Positions 1-8,989 of a stretch of 32,506 nucleotides of DNA are shown here, piece by piece. The translations under genes and the position numbers were made by a program. Where the stretch lies: the NCBI GenBank assembly GCA_028876395.1, contig JAGWRX010000166.1, positions 1 to 32,506 of the forward strand, in the 5' to 3' direction. Source of the stretch: Acidobacteriota bacterium. Its GTDB lineage: Bacteria > Acidobacteriota > Terriglobia > Terriglobales > Acidobacteriaceae. The notes under the pieces are model-generated. The model was not told where the DNA came from. It was given only the letters and a program-made list of their open reading frames with translations, and did no database searches. Position 1 is the first letter of the stretch, and each line of letters starts with the position of its first letter.

Positions 1-2
1 GC

Positions 3-1454
3 GAACCTGCTGGAGCGCCTCCGCGTGTTTCGCCAAGCACGGCCAGGCTGTGGATGCTTCTGGACGCGACGACCGTACTCGCGTCCGCCGCGATTGCCGT
101 CTGGCTTGAACTGCGTGCTGGCTCAACGGCAGGCGCCCGGGAGTTTTACCGGGGCACGATGTTCTCCGATCATTTCATTGGACGTCAGCTTGCCGTCCTG
201 TGCGGGTTCATTCTTGCTCTCATCGTGACCAGCCGGCGGCTGAATCTCTACTCTCCGGCGCGCCTGCAGAGCTTCCTGCACGAGCAGCGGCTGAGTGTTC
301 AGGCGTGCTTTACGTCCGGCGTTCTGCTCCTGGGGACGCTCTACCTGGTTGATGACACGGAAGTGCCCCACGGTGTGGTGCTGATCACACTGGCCCTGGC
401 CACTGTGGGTCTGAGCCTGCGACGGATTTTCTATCGCATTCTGCTTTATCGGCGGTTTGATCGTGGCATTGATACCAGGAATGTTCTTATTGTGGGAACC
501 GGCCCGGAGGCGCACGCGCTGCGTCGTTATCTTGAGAGCGTGCGGCATCTCGGATACAAGTTCAAGGGGTTCATCGGGGTGACGGATGAGGAACTCCGCC
601 AGGACTCCGGCACGCTGGACGTGGCGGGCACGGTCGATACGCTCTTCCAGCACGCCCGCAAACAGTTTGTGGATGAGATCTTCATCACGGCGCCCTGCGA
701 TCCGGTGGCCATGCAGGAGATTCTGGAGCAGGCCCGCGCATCTCGAGTGAACCTGCGCGTAGTCCCCAATATTTACGGCGGCACGGCATGGAACAGCCCC
801 ATCGAGTACATCGGGCAGTTCCCGACCATTCCGTTGCACAGCGGGCGCGTTCCAGAGGTGACCAGGCTGATCAAACGTTTTTTCGACGTCATCTTCTTGA
901 TGCTTATGCTGGTTCTGCTTGCGCCATTTTTCCTGCTTGTAGCGATGGTCATCAAGCTGGACTCCTCTGGCCCCGTCTTCTACGCTGCTGACCGCATAGG
1001 GAAGAAGGGCCGCGTCTTCCGCTGCTTCAAGCTCCGCACCATGGTGGATGACGCGGAAGACCGCCGAGCAGACATCCTGCACATGAACGAGCGCGACGGC
1101 GTTCTGTTCAAAATCAGCAACGATCCACGCATCACGAGGGTCGGACGCCTGCTGCGCAAGTATTCGCTGGACGAACTGCCCCAGTTTTTCAACGTGCTGC
1201 GCGGCGACATGAGCGTCGTGGGCCCGCGTCCGCCAATCGCGAGCGAAGTGAAGGAGTACAAGCTAGGCCACCTGCGCCGTCTCGATGTAACCCCGGGCAT
1301 AACGGGCCTCTGGCAGGTACAGGCACGGCGGGACCCCTCGTTCGACAGCTACGTTTCTCTCGATGTGGCGTACATCGAAAGCTGGAGCATGTGGCTGGAT
1401 TTCAAAATCATCGTGCGCACAATCGGCGTTGTGCTTGCCGGAACGGGCACGTAG
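3..1454 (+). CDS. Polyprenyl glycosylphosphotransferase (exopolysaccharide initiating sugar transferase), 5' partial
   Basis: Membrane enzyme that transfers a sugar-1-phosphate from a nucleotide sugar to undecaprenyl phosphate, the first step of exopolysaccharide or O-unit assembly. The frame is open to the left edge, so the true start probably lies outside the window; the ATG at 54 is only the first visible one. Numbered from that ATG (466 residues), hydrophobic segments fill about 1-130, a Rossmann-like NVLIVGTGPEA stretch starts near 143, and the bacterial sugar transferase domain spans about 274-466. That domain begins with a membrane helix (KRFFDVIFL) and contains FKLRTM (near 325), DELPQ (near 372), VVGPRPP (near 389) and TPGITGLWQV. 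This is the WcaJ/PssY-type architecture of the family. The sugar substrate cannot be told from sequence. nadE follows 53 bp downstream on the same strand with no evident functional link. Confidence 0.93.
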   Translation, partial: EPAGAPPRVSPSTARLWMLLDATTVLASAAIAVWLELRAGSTAGAREFYRGTMFSDHFIGRQLAVLCGFILALIVTSRRLNLYSPARLQSFLHEQRLSVQACFTSGVLLLGTLYLVDDTEVPHGVVLITLALATVGLSLRRIFYRILLYRRFDRGIDTRNVLIVGTGPEAHALRRYLESVRHLGYKFKGFIGVTDEELRQDSGTLDVAGTVDTLFQHARKQFVDEIFITAPCDPVAMQEILEQARASRVNLRVVPNIYGGTAWNSPIEYIGQFPTIPLHSGRVPEVTRLIKRFFDVIFLMLMLVLLAPFFLLVAMVIKLDSSGPVFYAADRIGKKGRVFRCFKLRTMVDDAEDRRADILHMNERDGVLFKISNDPRITRVGRLLRKYSLDELPQFFNVLRGDMSVVGPRPPIASEVKEYKLGHLRRLDVTPGITGLWQVQARRDPSFDSYVSLDVAYIESWSMWLDFKIIVRTIGVVLAGTGT

Positions 1455-1507
1455 GGCCCGATGACACCAATGGGCCGTCTCATCCGCTGAAGGGTTAAAC
1501 TGGGGAA

Positions 1508-3151
1508 GTGAAGATCGCACTGGCCCAGATCAATCCGACCGTCGGGGATTTTAGCGGGAACCTTGAAAAAATCGTCGCGGCGAGCGGCCGGGCCTCCGCC
1601 CTGGGAGCGCGACTCACCGTGTTCTCAGAGCTTGCCCTGTGCGGTTACCCACCAGCCGACTTCCTTGAGAAGCCCGCGTTTCTGGCGCGCTGCCGCACAG
1701 CCGTGGATGAACTGGCCGCGGCGACGCGCGGCCTGTCCACCGCCGTGCTGGCCGGTGTGGCGCTGCCCGCGCCCGCGGAAGCGGGCAAGCCGGCGGTCAA
1801 CGCCGCCATCCTTCTGGACCGCGGCCAATTGCTGCTTGAACAGCACAAGCGCCTGCTGCCGTTTTACGACGTTTTTGATGAGCAGCGCTATTTCTCTCCG
1901 TCGCGGCCGCAGCAGGTGGTCGAACTGGACGGCGTGCGCCTGGCCATCACCATCTGCGAAGACGCATGGAACGACAAGGGCTTCTGGCAGCGCCGTCTCT
2001 ATTCCGTTGATCCCATCGAAGAGCTGATGCGGCAGAACCCTGCCGTGCATATCAACCTCTCGTCGTCACCGTTCTGGCACTCGAAGCCGGAGACGCGGCG
2101 CAAGATGCTGGCGGCTATTGCGAAGCGCGACGGCATTCCTGTCTTGATGTGCAACCAGGTGGGCGGCAATGACAGCCTTGTGTTTGACGGCTCGTCGCTG
2201 GCGCTGAATGGGCGCGGAGAGTTGATTGCCCAGGCCGCTTCCTTTGAGGAAGACCTGGTGATCGTCGATGTCCTCGGCGCGCCGCCGATTGCGGAGCCGC
2301 AGGCCGATGACACGGAGGCGGCGTATCGCGCTCTGGTTCTGGGCACGCGCGACTACGTGCGCAAATGCGGCTTCCGCAGGGTTCTCGTCGGACTGAGCGG
2401 CGGCATCGATTCGGCGCTCGTGGCTGCCATTGCCACGGAAGCTCTGGGCGCGGAAAACGTGATGGGCATCGGCATGCCCAGCCCTTATTCATCTGCCGGC
2501 TCCATCGACGACAGCCGCAAACTGGCAGCGAACCTGGGAATCCGCTTTGAGGTGATTGGCATCAGCGGGCTGTTTCAGGAGTTTACCCGCGCGCTTGATC
2601 CGCTGTTTGCCGGTTTGAAGCCGGACACGACGGAGGAAAACATCCAGTCGCGCATTCGCGGGACGCTGCTCATGGCGCTCTCCAACAAGTTCTCCGCACT
2701 GGTGCTGACCACGGGAAACAAGTCGGAGATGGCCGTGGGCTACTGCACGCTCTACGGCGACATGGTCGGAGCGCTGGCTGTTATTGGCGATCTGGTGAAG
2801 ACGCGCGTGTATGCCGTCTGCCGCTGGCTCAATCGCGAACGCGAAATCATTCCGCTGCCTATTCTTGAAAAGCCGCCCTCCGCGGAGCTGCGGCCCGGGC
2901 AGAAGGATACGGATTCGCTGCCTCCTTACGATCTGCTCGACCCTGTCATTGAGGCTTACGTGGAGCGATATGAGACCCCCGAACACATTGCGGAGACGCA
3001 CGGCTTTCCGCTGGAACTCGTCAGGCAGGTAGTGCGCCTGGTGGAGCGCTCGGAGTACAAGCGGCAGCAAGCTGCGCCGGTTCTGAAAGTTACGTCAAAG
3101 TCGTTTGGCATGGGCCGCCGATTTCCCATCGCCGTGAAGGTTCAGGTATAA
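1508..3151 (+). CDS. nadE: Glutamine-dependent NAD+ synthetase
   Basis: Cytoplasmic enzyme catalysing the last step of NAD biosynthesis: deamido-NAD is adenylylated and amidated with ammonia channelled from glutamine. The N-terminal half is a nitrilase-type glutaminase with a visible Glu-Lys-Cys triad: E41 in FSELALCGYP, K114 in EQHKRLLPFYD and C150 in ITICEDAW. The C-terminal half is the ATP-pyrophosphatase synthetase with the P-loop SGGIDS at 297-302 and TGNKSEMAVGYCTLYGDM. The length (547 aa) fits the short two-domain bacterial form. The start is a GTG at 1508; no ATG further upstream in frame is available before the preceding gene, and the Shine-Dalgarno signal is poor (GGGGA directly abuts the start). 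Identification is secure. Confidence 0.96.
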   Translation: MKIALAQINPTVGDFSGNLEKIVAASGRASALGARLTVFSELALCGYPPADFLEKPAFLARCRTAVDELAAATRGLSTAVLAGVALPAPAEAGKPAVNAAILLDRGQLLLEQHKRLLPFYDVFDEQRYFSPSRPQQVVELDGVRLAITICEDAWNDKGFWQRRLYSVDPIEELMRQNPAVHINLSSSPFWHSKPETRRKMLAAIAKRDGIPVLMCNQVGGNDSLVFDGSSLALNGRGELIAQAASFEEDLVIVDVLGAPPIAEPQADDTEAAYRALVLGTRDYVRKCGFRRVLVGLSGGIDSALVAAIATEALGAENVMGIGMPSPYSSAGSIDDSRKLAANLGIRFEVIGISGLFQEFTRALDPLFAGLKPDTTEENIQSRIRGTLLMALSNKFSALVLTTGNKSEMAVGYCTLYGDMVGALAVIGDLVKTRVYAVCRWLNREREIIPLPILEKPPSAELRPGQKDTDSLPPYDLLDPVIEAYVERYETPEHIAETHGFPLELVRQVVRLVERSEYKRQQAAPVLKVTSKSFGMGRRFPIAVKVQV

Positions 3152-3194
3152 GCTAGTAGGTGGGAGAACTTCCCGCCGTTGGAGGAGATTCAGC

Positions 3195-4205
3195 TTGATT
3201 CGTCCGTATGCCCGCTTTGCCAGCGCCGTTGCGCTGGTGGTTCTTTCTCTGCCCATCTTGAAGGCCGCCGCACAGCAACAGGTGCCGGCTGTGCCCGCCG
3301 CGCCCAGTGCGTCCGGTGCGTCCGTTCCGTCGGCTCCAGCCGCTGCGCCCGCCGTGGTGTTTCCCAAAGCCGACCCCCAGTTCTTCACCGCTTCGACGCC
3401 CACCAAGGAAGTTCTGAACGCCTTTTTCCAGGCGACGTGGGGCTACGATCCGAACCGCGTCTGGCAGGTCCAGGCTATTTTGAAGACGCAGGTTGAGGGC
3501 ATCAGCAAGGTGGTTCTGCTGGTCGGCGACAAGAGCGGCAAGCAGAAGCTCTCTGCTGTGCAGTTTTTCGCTCTGCCGGATGGCAAGCACATTATCGCCG
3601 GCGACGAGATCCTCCCTTTTGGCGAGCATCCGTACGCGGACAATCGCGCACAGCTTGAGCAGAAGGCGGACGGCCCCTATCGCGGACCCGCGACGAAGGA
3701 ACTGGAGCTGGTGGAATTTGCCGACTTCCAGTGTCCCCACTGCAAGGAAGCGCAGGCCAGCATCGACCGGCTCGCTGTGGATTTCCCCAAGGCGCACATC
3801 GTCTTCCAGAATTTTCCTCTGGTGCGCATCCATCCTTCCGCGCTCAAGGCGGCCGAGTACGGTGTGTGCGTGACCAAGCTGGGCGGAAGCAACGCGTTCT
3901 TCCAGTTCGCTTCGGCGGTGTTCGACGGCCAGGATGGCCTCGCGACCCCTGACGGCGCAACGCTCACGCTGAACAGCGCCGCCACGAAGGCCGGTCTTGA
4001 TCCTGTGAAGGTGCAGGCTTGCTCCACCACGCCGGAGACAGGTTCAATCGTTGAAGCGTCCGTGAAGCTGGCGCAGGATCTGAACATCGCAGAGACGCCC
4101 ACGCTGATGGTCAATGGCCGCCAGGTGCCCATCGGCGGGCTGCCGTACGACACGCTGAAGCAGATCGTCGAGTACCAGGCCAGGATGGATGGCGTAACCC
4201 AGTAA
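3195..4205 (+). CDS. Secreted DsbA-family thioredoxin-fold protein (CPHC)
   Basis: Probable periplasmic thiol-disulfide oxidoreductase. The start is a TTG at 3195 preceded by a strong GGAGGAG at 3181. The N-terminus (MIRPYARF then a hydrophobic run to about residue 27) is a signal peptide, followed by an Ala/Pro-rich linker. Residues about 60-150 form an N-terminal region that looks like a small domain seen in related acidobacterial proteins; I do not assign it. The thioredoxin domain starts near 165 with ELVEFADFQ followed by the active site C180-P-H-C183, the same dipeptide as E. coli DsbA, and closes with a cis-Pro-like ETPTLMVNG segment. These features match the Thioredoxin_4/DsbA group. 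Whether it oxidises or isomerises cannot be decided; no DsbB-like partner is present in the window. Confidence 0.88.
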   Translation: MIRPYARFASAVALVVLSLPILKAAAQQQVPAVPAAPSASGASVPSAPAAAPAVVFPKADPQFFTASTPTKEVLNAFFQATWGYDPNRVWQVQAILKTQVEGISKVVLLVGDKSGKQKLSAVQFFALPDGKHIIAGDEILPFGEHPYADNRAQLEQKADGPYRGPATKELELVEFADFQCPHCKEAQASIDRLAVDFPKAHIVFQNFPLVRIHPSALKAAEYGVCVTKLGGSNAFFQFASAVFDGQDGLATPDGATLTLNSAATKAGLDPVKVQACSTTPETGSIVEASVKLAQDLNIAETPTLMVNGRQVPIGGLPYDTLKQIVEYQARMDGVTQ

Positions 4206-4235
4206 AGCGCCCGCATTCAGGGCGGACAAGCTCAA

Positions 4236-4287
4236 GCCCTCGCGCATGACATGACATCCGGCGACGGATGCGGCCGTGAGCGAGGGC
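4236..4287. terminator. Compound hairpin between convergent genes, possible bidirectional terminator
   Basis: An outer stem GCCCTCGC (4236-4243) pairs with GCGAGGGC (4280-4287) and encloses an inner hairpin CATCCG-gcga-CGGATG (4255-4270). It lies in the 126-bp gap where the thioredoxin gene (+) and the secretin gene (-) converge, where a transcription stop is expected. There is no T-run on either side, so intrinsic termination is not proven. Confidence 0.35.
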
Positions 4288-4331
4288 CTTCTGCGTCTGG
4301 GGAGGAAATCAGACGGCGCCGGAAACTGGCT

Positions 4332-6299
4332 CTACCGCGCGGGCGTTCCGCTCTCCAGGCGAATCATGGGCGAGTGGCCGTTCAATTGGGGCCCGCGAAT
4401 CACGTGCGGCGTCATGATGATGACCAGCGTGGCGTAGTTTTGCTGCAGGTCTTTGCCGGTAAGGTTGTTCAGGCCGGGGATCTCAGTGATGCCGGGCATG
4501 CCGCTCAGCGCCTGGCTTTCCTGCTTATCCAGCTCGCTGACCACGACGATACCCGCGCCTTCCTTGAGGGTGATCACGCCGGAAAAATTGCGGTTGCTCA
4601 GGATTGGAATTCCATTGAGCGCGGTGCCGGCAAGAGCAGTGATCTTCAGATCGAGAGAAAGGGCCACATCGCCGTTTCGCATCACCTTGGGAGTGGTCTT
4701 GAGGGTCATGCCCAGGTCCTGATATTCCACCTGCGGAATGGTCGTTGCCGCCCCGGAGAAAGATGAAAGCAGAGAAGAAAGGCTGCTTGAAGTGCCCGCG
4801 CTGGTGAGTCCGGGAATGTTGATGCCGCTCGTATTCAGCCCGGAATAGGACGAGGTCATGATCGGGTAGCGCATGCCGTCGCGCAGAGTCCCTTCCTCGC
4901 CGTCGCCGAGCCTTACCTGAATCTGGTCGAGGGTGCGCGTGGCAGAGGAGTTCAGGCTCAGGTTCAGTGTGGCCGGGCCGGGCGAGAGACCGGAGAGGGT
5001 AAGACCTCCGCCAAACAGCGCAATGCCGTTGGAGAAGATGGAGCTGGAGACCTGCCCGGATGCGAGGAGAATGCCAAGAATCGCCAGCGTGTCGCCGGGA
5101 GACGCCAGTCCCGATGAAATGATCTGCTGCACCAGGGCCTGATTGGCGTTGAGAATCGCCTGCTCCTCGGCGTATACGTTGAAGGCTGTAATCTGCTGCG
5201 GAAACTGGACGCCGGTGTTTCGCTCGCTGGTGTGCGCAAGCTGAATCATGCGCACGTCCAGCAACACCTGGCTTTGCCCGTCCAGCAGATCGCGGAGGGT
5301 GGTGTTGAAGGCGCTCAGCGAGCTTGCCGGAGCGCGGATGGTCATGGTTCCAAGATTTTGCGCTGACACCGCCTGCTGCGCATCGAACACATTCTTGGCA
5401 AGGTTGCTCACTGTGGTGACTTCCGCAGGTGTCAGCCCCTGCAGGTACACGGTCTCCATCGCCATGCGCTCGAATTGCTGGCGATTTGGAGCTGTGTCCC
5501 TTGCCACCAGCACGCGGTGCGCGTCCAGAGGAATCCAGAACGAATCGGTGACCATGCCCACAACGCGCACGGCCTGCTGGAATGTGACCTCGTCGAGGTC
5601 CAGCTTCACCGGCACCGCGGGGACACTTTGATCCAGGGTCGCCTGAATGCCGAAGGCAGTGAACACCTTCTGGATCAACTGCCGTCTGTCAGTCTTGAGA
5701 TGAAAGCTCTTGAGGCCGGCAGCCGGCTCCAGCGAGGGTGCTTCTCCCACATCGCCGGCGGCTTCTTCGTAGAGGGCTTTGGTCTCCCCGGCCACTGCAT
5801 CGCTCGACAGACTGCGCAGGTGTTCGGCGACCTGTGCGTTGGCAGGATCGAGATCGCGGGCCTGCTCGAGGGCCGCGAGCGCGGCTCCGGAGTCGTTGCG
5901 CGTGCGCGCCCTGGCCGCTGCCTGAATCAGCGCCGTGACCTGATGGCTGCGCGCCAGCTTTGCCGCCATCGCATAGTTGGCATTGTTGGGGTCCAGCGCT
6001 GCTGCCTGTTCAAAAGCCCCCATCGCCGCGTCAAACTGTTCCTGATCAAACAGCTTGCTGGCCTGAAGGAACAGCTTTGCCGCGCGCCGTCGGTTTTTGC
6101 CGCTGACGGGCTTATTCGGAGTGGCAGACTGTGCCTGTGCTCCTGCGGGCTGCATGTTCGCGCCTGCAGGGGCGCCAGCCTGCACGCCTGGCTGCGCCTG
6201 TGCCGGTTGCGCGGGCTGCTGAGCCGCTGCCGCGGCAGCCGTGACGGCAAGCACCATGGCAGCGAGCCAGGCGCTCCGCTGTGTGCGCTGGCCGCTCAT
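4332..6299 (-). CDS. Secretin (type II/III secretion or type IV pilus family) with N-terminal TPR region
   Basis: Predicted outer-membrane secretin-family protein of 655 aa. The order is: signal peptide (about 1-27), an Ala/Gln/Pro-rich stretch (28-65), TPR-like helices (about 70-165, with FEQAAALDPNNANYAMA and LEQARDLDPANAQVAEH), an STN/N0-like domain (about 198-268), a ring-building domain (about 280-340) and the secretin core (about 340-640). The core carries the typical RMIQLAH, LGDGEEGTLRDGMRYPI, YQDLGMTLKTTPKV, LSNRNFSGVITLKEGAGIVV and LVIIMTPHVI signatures. The ATG overlaps the stop of the upstream HAD gene by 4 bp (ATGA), so translation is probably coupled. No ATPase, pseudopilin or inner-membrane secretion gene is nearby, so it is an orphan secretin here. 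Which machine it serves is unknown. Confidence 0.88.
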   Translation of the reverse strand: MSGQRTQRSAWLAAMVLAVTAAAAAAQQPAQPAQAQPGVQAGAPAGANMQPAGAQAQSATPNKPVSGKNRRRAAKLFLQASKLFDQEQFDAAMGAFEQAAALDPNNANYAMAAKLARSHQVTALIQAAARARTRNDSGAALAALEQARDLDPANAQVAEHLRSLSSDAVAGETKALYEEAAGDVGEAPSLEPAAGLKSFHLKTDRRQLIQKVFTAFGIQATLDQSVPAVPVKLDLDEVTFQQAVRVVGMVTDSFWIPLDAHRVLVARDTAPNRQQFERMAMETVYLQGLTPAEVTTVSNLAKNVFDAQQAVSAQNLGTMTIRAPASSLSAFNTTLRDLLDGQSQVLLDVRMIQLAHTSERNTGVQFPQQITAFNVYAEEQAILNANQALVQQIISSGLASPGDTLAILGILLASGQVSSSIFSNGIALFGGGLTLSGLSPGPATLNLSLNSSATRTLDQIQVRLGDGEEGTLRDGMRYPIMTSSYSGLNTSGINIPGLTSAGTSSSLSSLLSSFSGAATTIPQVEYQDLGMTLKTTPKVMRNGDVALSLDLKITALAGTALNGIPILSNRNFSGVITLKEGAGIVVVSELDKQESQALSGMPGITEIPGLNNLTGKDLQQNYATLVIIMTPHVIRGPQLNGHSPMIRLESGTPAR

Positions 6300-7033
6300 G
6301 TTGCAGTCCGTGTGGCCGCCATCAGATCGGCCAAAGAACTGGCGCAGACCTCGGGCCGGTGTTCCAGCAGCGTTTCAAAGTTGAAGTGGCCGGTGGCCAC
6401 GGCAATCACAGGCAGCCGGTTGGCGTGCGCGGCCGCAATATCCCGCGGCGTATCGCCCACCACGCAGACGCGCGCCGCAGGGCCGGCCAGGTCGCGTGCC
6501 TTGCGCGCGGCGTTGCCAATCAGCTCAGCGCGGACAGGGAAGCGGTCGCTGAAGCCGCCAAAACGGAACCACTCGCGCAGCCCCGCCTGCTCAATCTTGA
6601 TCCAGCCAATCATTTCGAGGTTGCCGGTAGCCACGCCCAGCAGGGCATGACGCGCGGCCAGGTGGCTGAGGGCATCCTGCACGCCGGGCATGAGCACCGG
6701 CTCCAATTGATGCCGCCGTTCCGCCACGTGATTGCACATGGCTGCAAGAATGGCTTCAACCTGAGGAGCGAGGACTTCAGCAGGGATGCCGGCGCGGTCG
6801 CAGGCCTCGCGCAGAATCGCAGTGTCCGTGCTGCCGTGAATCGCTACGCCTTCCAGCGAGACGTCAAACCCGGTGACTTGGCGCACGCTGCTGGCTACGG
6901 AATCAAAATGGACGCGATCGCGGCTGCGCAGAAGCGTGCCGTCGATATCGAACAGGTAGGCGTCCTGCCCATCCCAGGTGAACCCCGGCTCAATGGCGAT
7001 GCGCGCTTCGTTTTCCCGCTGGAATGTCTGCAT
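6296..7033 (-). CDS. HAD-superfamily hydrolase (phosphatase, phosphoglycolate-phosphatase-like)
   Basis: Haloacid-dehalogenase-type phosphohydrolase of 245 aa. It shows motif I DIDGTLL (residues 29-35, nucleophile D29 and acid/base D31), a helical cap region, motif II near GVATGN, and motif IV VVGDTPRDIAAA. This is the pattern of Gph-like subfamily I phosphatases acting on small metabolites; the substrate cannot be assigned. The frame is open upstream to a possible start at 7138, but that would overlap the Fis-like gene by about 90 bp. The ATG at 7033 lies 16 bp after that gene's stop and gives the usual N-terminal length, so I chose it, although its Shine-Dalgarno signal is weak. The last base triplet overlaps the secretin start. 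Confidence 0.87.
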   Translation of the reverse strand: MQTFQRENEARIAIEPGFTWDGQDAYLFDIDGTLLRSRDRVHFDSVASSVRQVTGFDVSLEGVAIHGSTDTAILREACDRAGIPAEVLAPQVEAILAAMCNHVAERRHQLEPVLMPGVQDALSHLAARHALLGVATGNLEMIGWIKIEQAGLREWFRFGGFSDRFPVRAELIGNAARKARDLAGPAARVCVVGDTPRDIAAAHANRLPVIAVATGHFNFETLLEHRPEVCASSLADLMAATRTAT

Positions 7034-7049
7034 GCTTTGGGGAGATCTG

Positions 7050-7337
7050 TCAGCCCTGGCGGAAGCCCTGGCGAACTGCTCCATACACAGGACGTTCGCT
7101 GCGCGGCGGACGCTTGAGGCCGGTCCGCACTTCCGCAAGGCTCAGGCCGAGCTCGGCCATGGTGCGGCTGAGCGTATTGCGGTGAATCCCCAGCTCATCG
7201 GCAGCTTTGCACTGGTTTCCCCGGTTCGCAACCAGCACTTCGCGCAGATATTGTCTTTTGAACTCGCGCACGGCATCCTCATACCGAATGCCGCTGGAAT
7301 GCATCTGAGTCACCAGGCTGTCCAGTTCTCGTCTCAC
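7050..7337 (-). CDS. Small Fis-type helix-turn-helix DNA-binding protein
   Basis: Protein of about 95 aa with a C-terminal Fis-family (HTH_8) helix-turn-helix: FKRQYLREVLVANRGNQCKA followed by AADELGIHRNTLSRTMAELG, at about residues 25-65. This is the DNA-binding module also found at the end of NtrC-type activators, here without an AAA+ domain, so it is likely an architectural or local regulator. Two GTG starts are possible. The one at 7355 has no ribosome-binding site. The one at 7337 has AGGGGA seven bases upstream and was chosen. A basic, Arg/Pro-rich tail follows the HTH. It lies between cvpA and the HAD gene in the purC operon, so it could autoregulate that operon; this is inference. Confidence 0.8.
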   Translation of the reverse strand: MRRELDSLVTQMHSSGIRYEDAVREFKRQYLREVLVANRGNQCKAADELGIHRNTLSRTMAELGLSLAEVRTGLKRPPRSERPVYGAVRQGFRQG

Positions 7338-7399
7338 GTCCCCATCCCCTTGCACTAATAGCTTGCCACATCAGGCCGCGCTGCGGCCCGGTAAAAAAA

Positions 7400-7945
7400 T
7401 CATGCGCCGCTTTTTCCGGGGTGCATCCACTCGGGCGACGCTTCTTCCAGGGTCTTCAACTCCTGCCGTACCCGCTGCGCGAGCTTGTCCGGGCTGAGGT
7501 GCGTGCTGAGGTGGCACGCTCCAAAGAAATACTTCGGCAGCCGGGACTCCGTCAACCACTGCGTCTTGGGGAAAAACGCAACGGTGACAAGAATGCCGAG
7601 CGTCACGATGACCGCGCCCTGGAACAAGCCAAAGAGCGCGCCCGCCAACCGGTCCAGGCAGCCAAGGCCAATCTTGTGCAGCGCCTTTGACAGCAGCGAA
7701 CCCGTCATGGCCGCCACCGCCATGACGACCAGGGCGATCAGCAGGAAGCCAATGGCGTTGGCGGCTTTCTCATTGTGCACCGCGTGCCTGAGCACTGTTC
7801 CGATGCGCTGGTAATTCCATGCCGCCAGGACGAGGCCCAGAATGAGTCCGCCCAGCGAGAAGACCGAGCGCAGAAAACCCTGCGCCAGTCCTCCCAGCAC
7901 TGCCCCGGCAAGGAGCGCCACGATGATCCAGTCCACCAGTGTCAC
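7400..7945 (-). CDS. cvpA: CvpA-family membrane protein
   Basis: Integral inner-membrane protein of 181 aa with four hydrophobic segments in the N-terminal 140 residues and a soluble C-terminus. The opening MTLVDWIIVALLAGAVLGGLAQGFLR and the LDRLAGALFGLFQGAVIV segment are typical of the CvpA family. E. coli CvpA is needed for colicin V production and envelope robustness, and cvpA is co-transcribed with purF there; here it follows purC by 12 bp, a comparable link to purine synthesis. The start is a GTG at 7945. The biochemical role of the family is not settled. Confidence 0.88.
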   Translation of the reverse strand: MTLVDWIIVALLAGAVLGGLAQGFLRSVFSLGGLILGLVLAAWNYQRIGTVLRHAVHNEKAANAIGFLLIALVVMAVAAMTGSLLSKALHKIGLGCLDRLAGALFGLFQGAVIVTLGILVTVAFFPKTQWLTESRLPKYFFGACHLSTHLSPDKLAQRVRQELKTLEEASPEWMHPGKSGA

Positions 7946-7957
7946 GTTCGCTCCGTT

Positions 7958-8857
7958 TTATCTCGCCAAATCAAGATCCCGCCCGGTGATCCGGCGGAAT
8001 GCCTCAAGGTATTTGGCCAGAGTGCGCTCGACCACGTCTTCAGGCAGGCCGGGCGCGGGTGCCTGCTTGTTCCAGTGAATGCTTTCGAGATAATCGCGCA
8101 CAAACTGCTTGTCAAACGACGGCTGCGCGCCTCCGGGCTGCCAGGCGGCGGCCTCCCAGAAGCGGGAAGAGTCCGGCGTCAGCACCTCGTCGGCGAGCAC
8201 GATGCCGCCTTCTATCGTGCCGAACTCGAATTTTGTGTCGGCAAGGATGAGGCCGTGTGCTTCAGCGTGGCCGGCGGCCCTGCGATAGATGGCCAGAGTG
8301 AGGCGCCGCAACTCGGCAGCGACATCCGCGCCGAGGAGCTTTTCCGTCGCAGCAAACGAAATGTTTTCATCGTGGGCCCCGTCCTGGCTTTTGGTTGCGG
8401 GCGTGAAGACCGGCTCCGGCAGGCGCGACCCATCCTGCAACCCAGCCGGAAGAGGAATGCCGCAGACCGTTCCGCCGGCCTTGTATTCCTTCCAGCCGGA
8501 ACCTGCCAGATAGCCGCGCGCCACGCACTCCACGGGGAACATCTTCGCCCGCTTGACGAGCATCGAGCGGCCTTCGAGCTGGTCGCGGTAGGGTTGGAGC
8601 GAGGCAGGGAACTCCGCGACCTGCGCCGTAATCAGATGATTGGCGACGACGTCCGACAGCAGATTGAACCAGAAGAGGGACATCTGGGTCAGGATTTTTC
8701 CCTTCCCCGGAATGCCTGTGGCGAGCACATGATCGAAGGCTGAGATGCGGTCGGTGGCCACAAGCAGCAGCGCATCGCCGACGGCATAGAGGTCGCGCAC
8801 TTTGCCCCGGCCAAGCAGCGGAGTTGAACCCAGATTCGTTGTGAGCAGAGCTGTCAT
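7958..8857 (-). CDS. purC: Phosphoribosylaminoimidazole-succinocarboxamide synthase (SAICAR synthetase)
   Basis: Cytoplasmic enzyme of de novo purine synthesis that joins CAIR and aspartate with ATP to give SAICAR. The 299-aa protein carries the family's signatures: GRGKVRDLYAVGD near residue 18, ATDRISAFDHVL, the MLVKRAKMFPVECVARGYLAGSGWKEY block, and the LADTKFEFG and LTPDSSRFW motifs. Its length and N-terminus match the roughly 300-aa, yeast-ADE1-like form rather than the shorter 237-aa E. coli type. The start is an ATG at 8857. It is the first gene of the minus-strand run purC-cvpA-fis-like-HAD-secretin, with gaps of 12 to 62 bp or overlap, so one operon is likely. Confidence 0.96.
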   Translation of the reverse strand: MTALLTTNLGSTPLLGRGKVRDLYAVGDALLLVATDRISAFDHVLATGIPGKGKILTQMSLFWFNLLSDVVANHLITAQVAEFPASLQPYRDQLEGRSMLVKRAKMFPVECVARGYLAGSGWKEYKAGGTVCGIPLPAGLQDGSRLPEPVFTPATKSQDGAHDENISFAATEKLLGADVAAELRRLTLAIYRRAAGHAEAHGLILADTKFEFGTIEGGIVLADEVLTPDSSRFWEAAAWQPGGAQPSFDKQFVRDYLESIHWNKQAPAPGLPEDVVERTLAKYLEAFRRITGRDLDLAR

Positions 8858-8989
8858 GGAAGGGACTTACCTCGGCGGAAACTGAATCTCCGATTTTCCG
8901 GCGTGAGCCGCGGTTTGTCAATGTGACGGCCGCGCCGCGCAGGCCTTGAATCATGCAGGAAACATTGCTTTAGGACTAGTTTAAACCTG

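Noticed and set aside
7370-7392. Hairpin with an adjacent A-run between cvpA and the Fis-like gene
   Set aside because: On the transcribed minus strand the T-run precedes the hairpin instead of following it, so it is not an intrinsic terminator.
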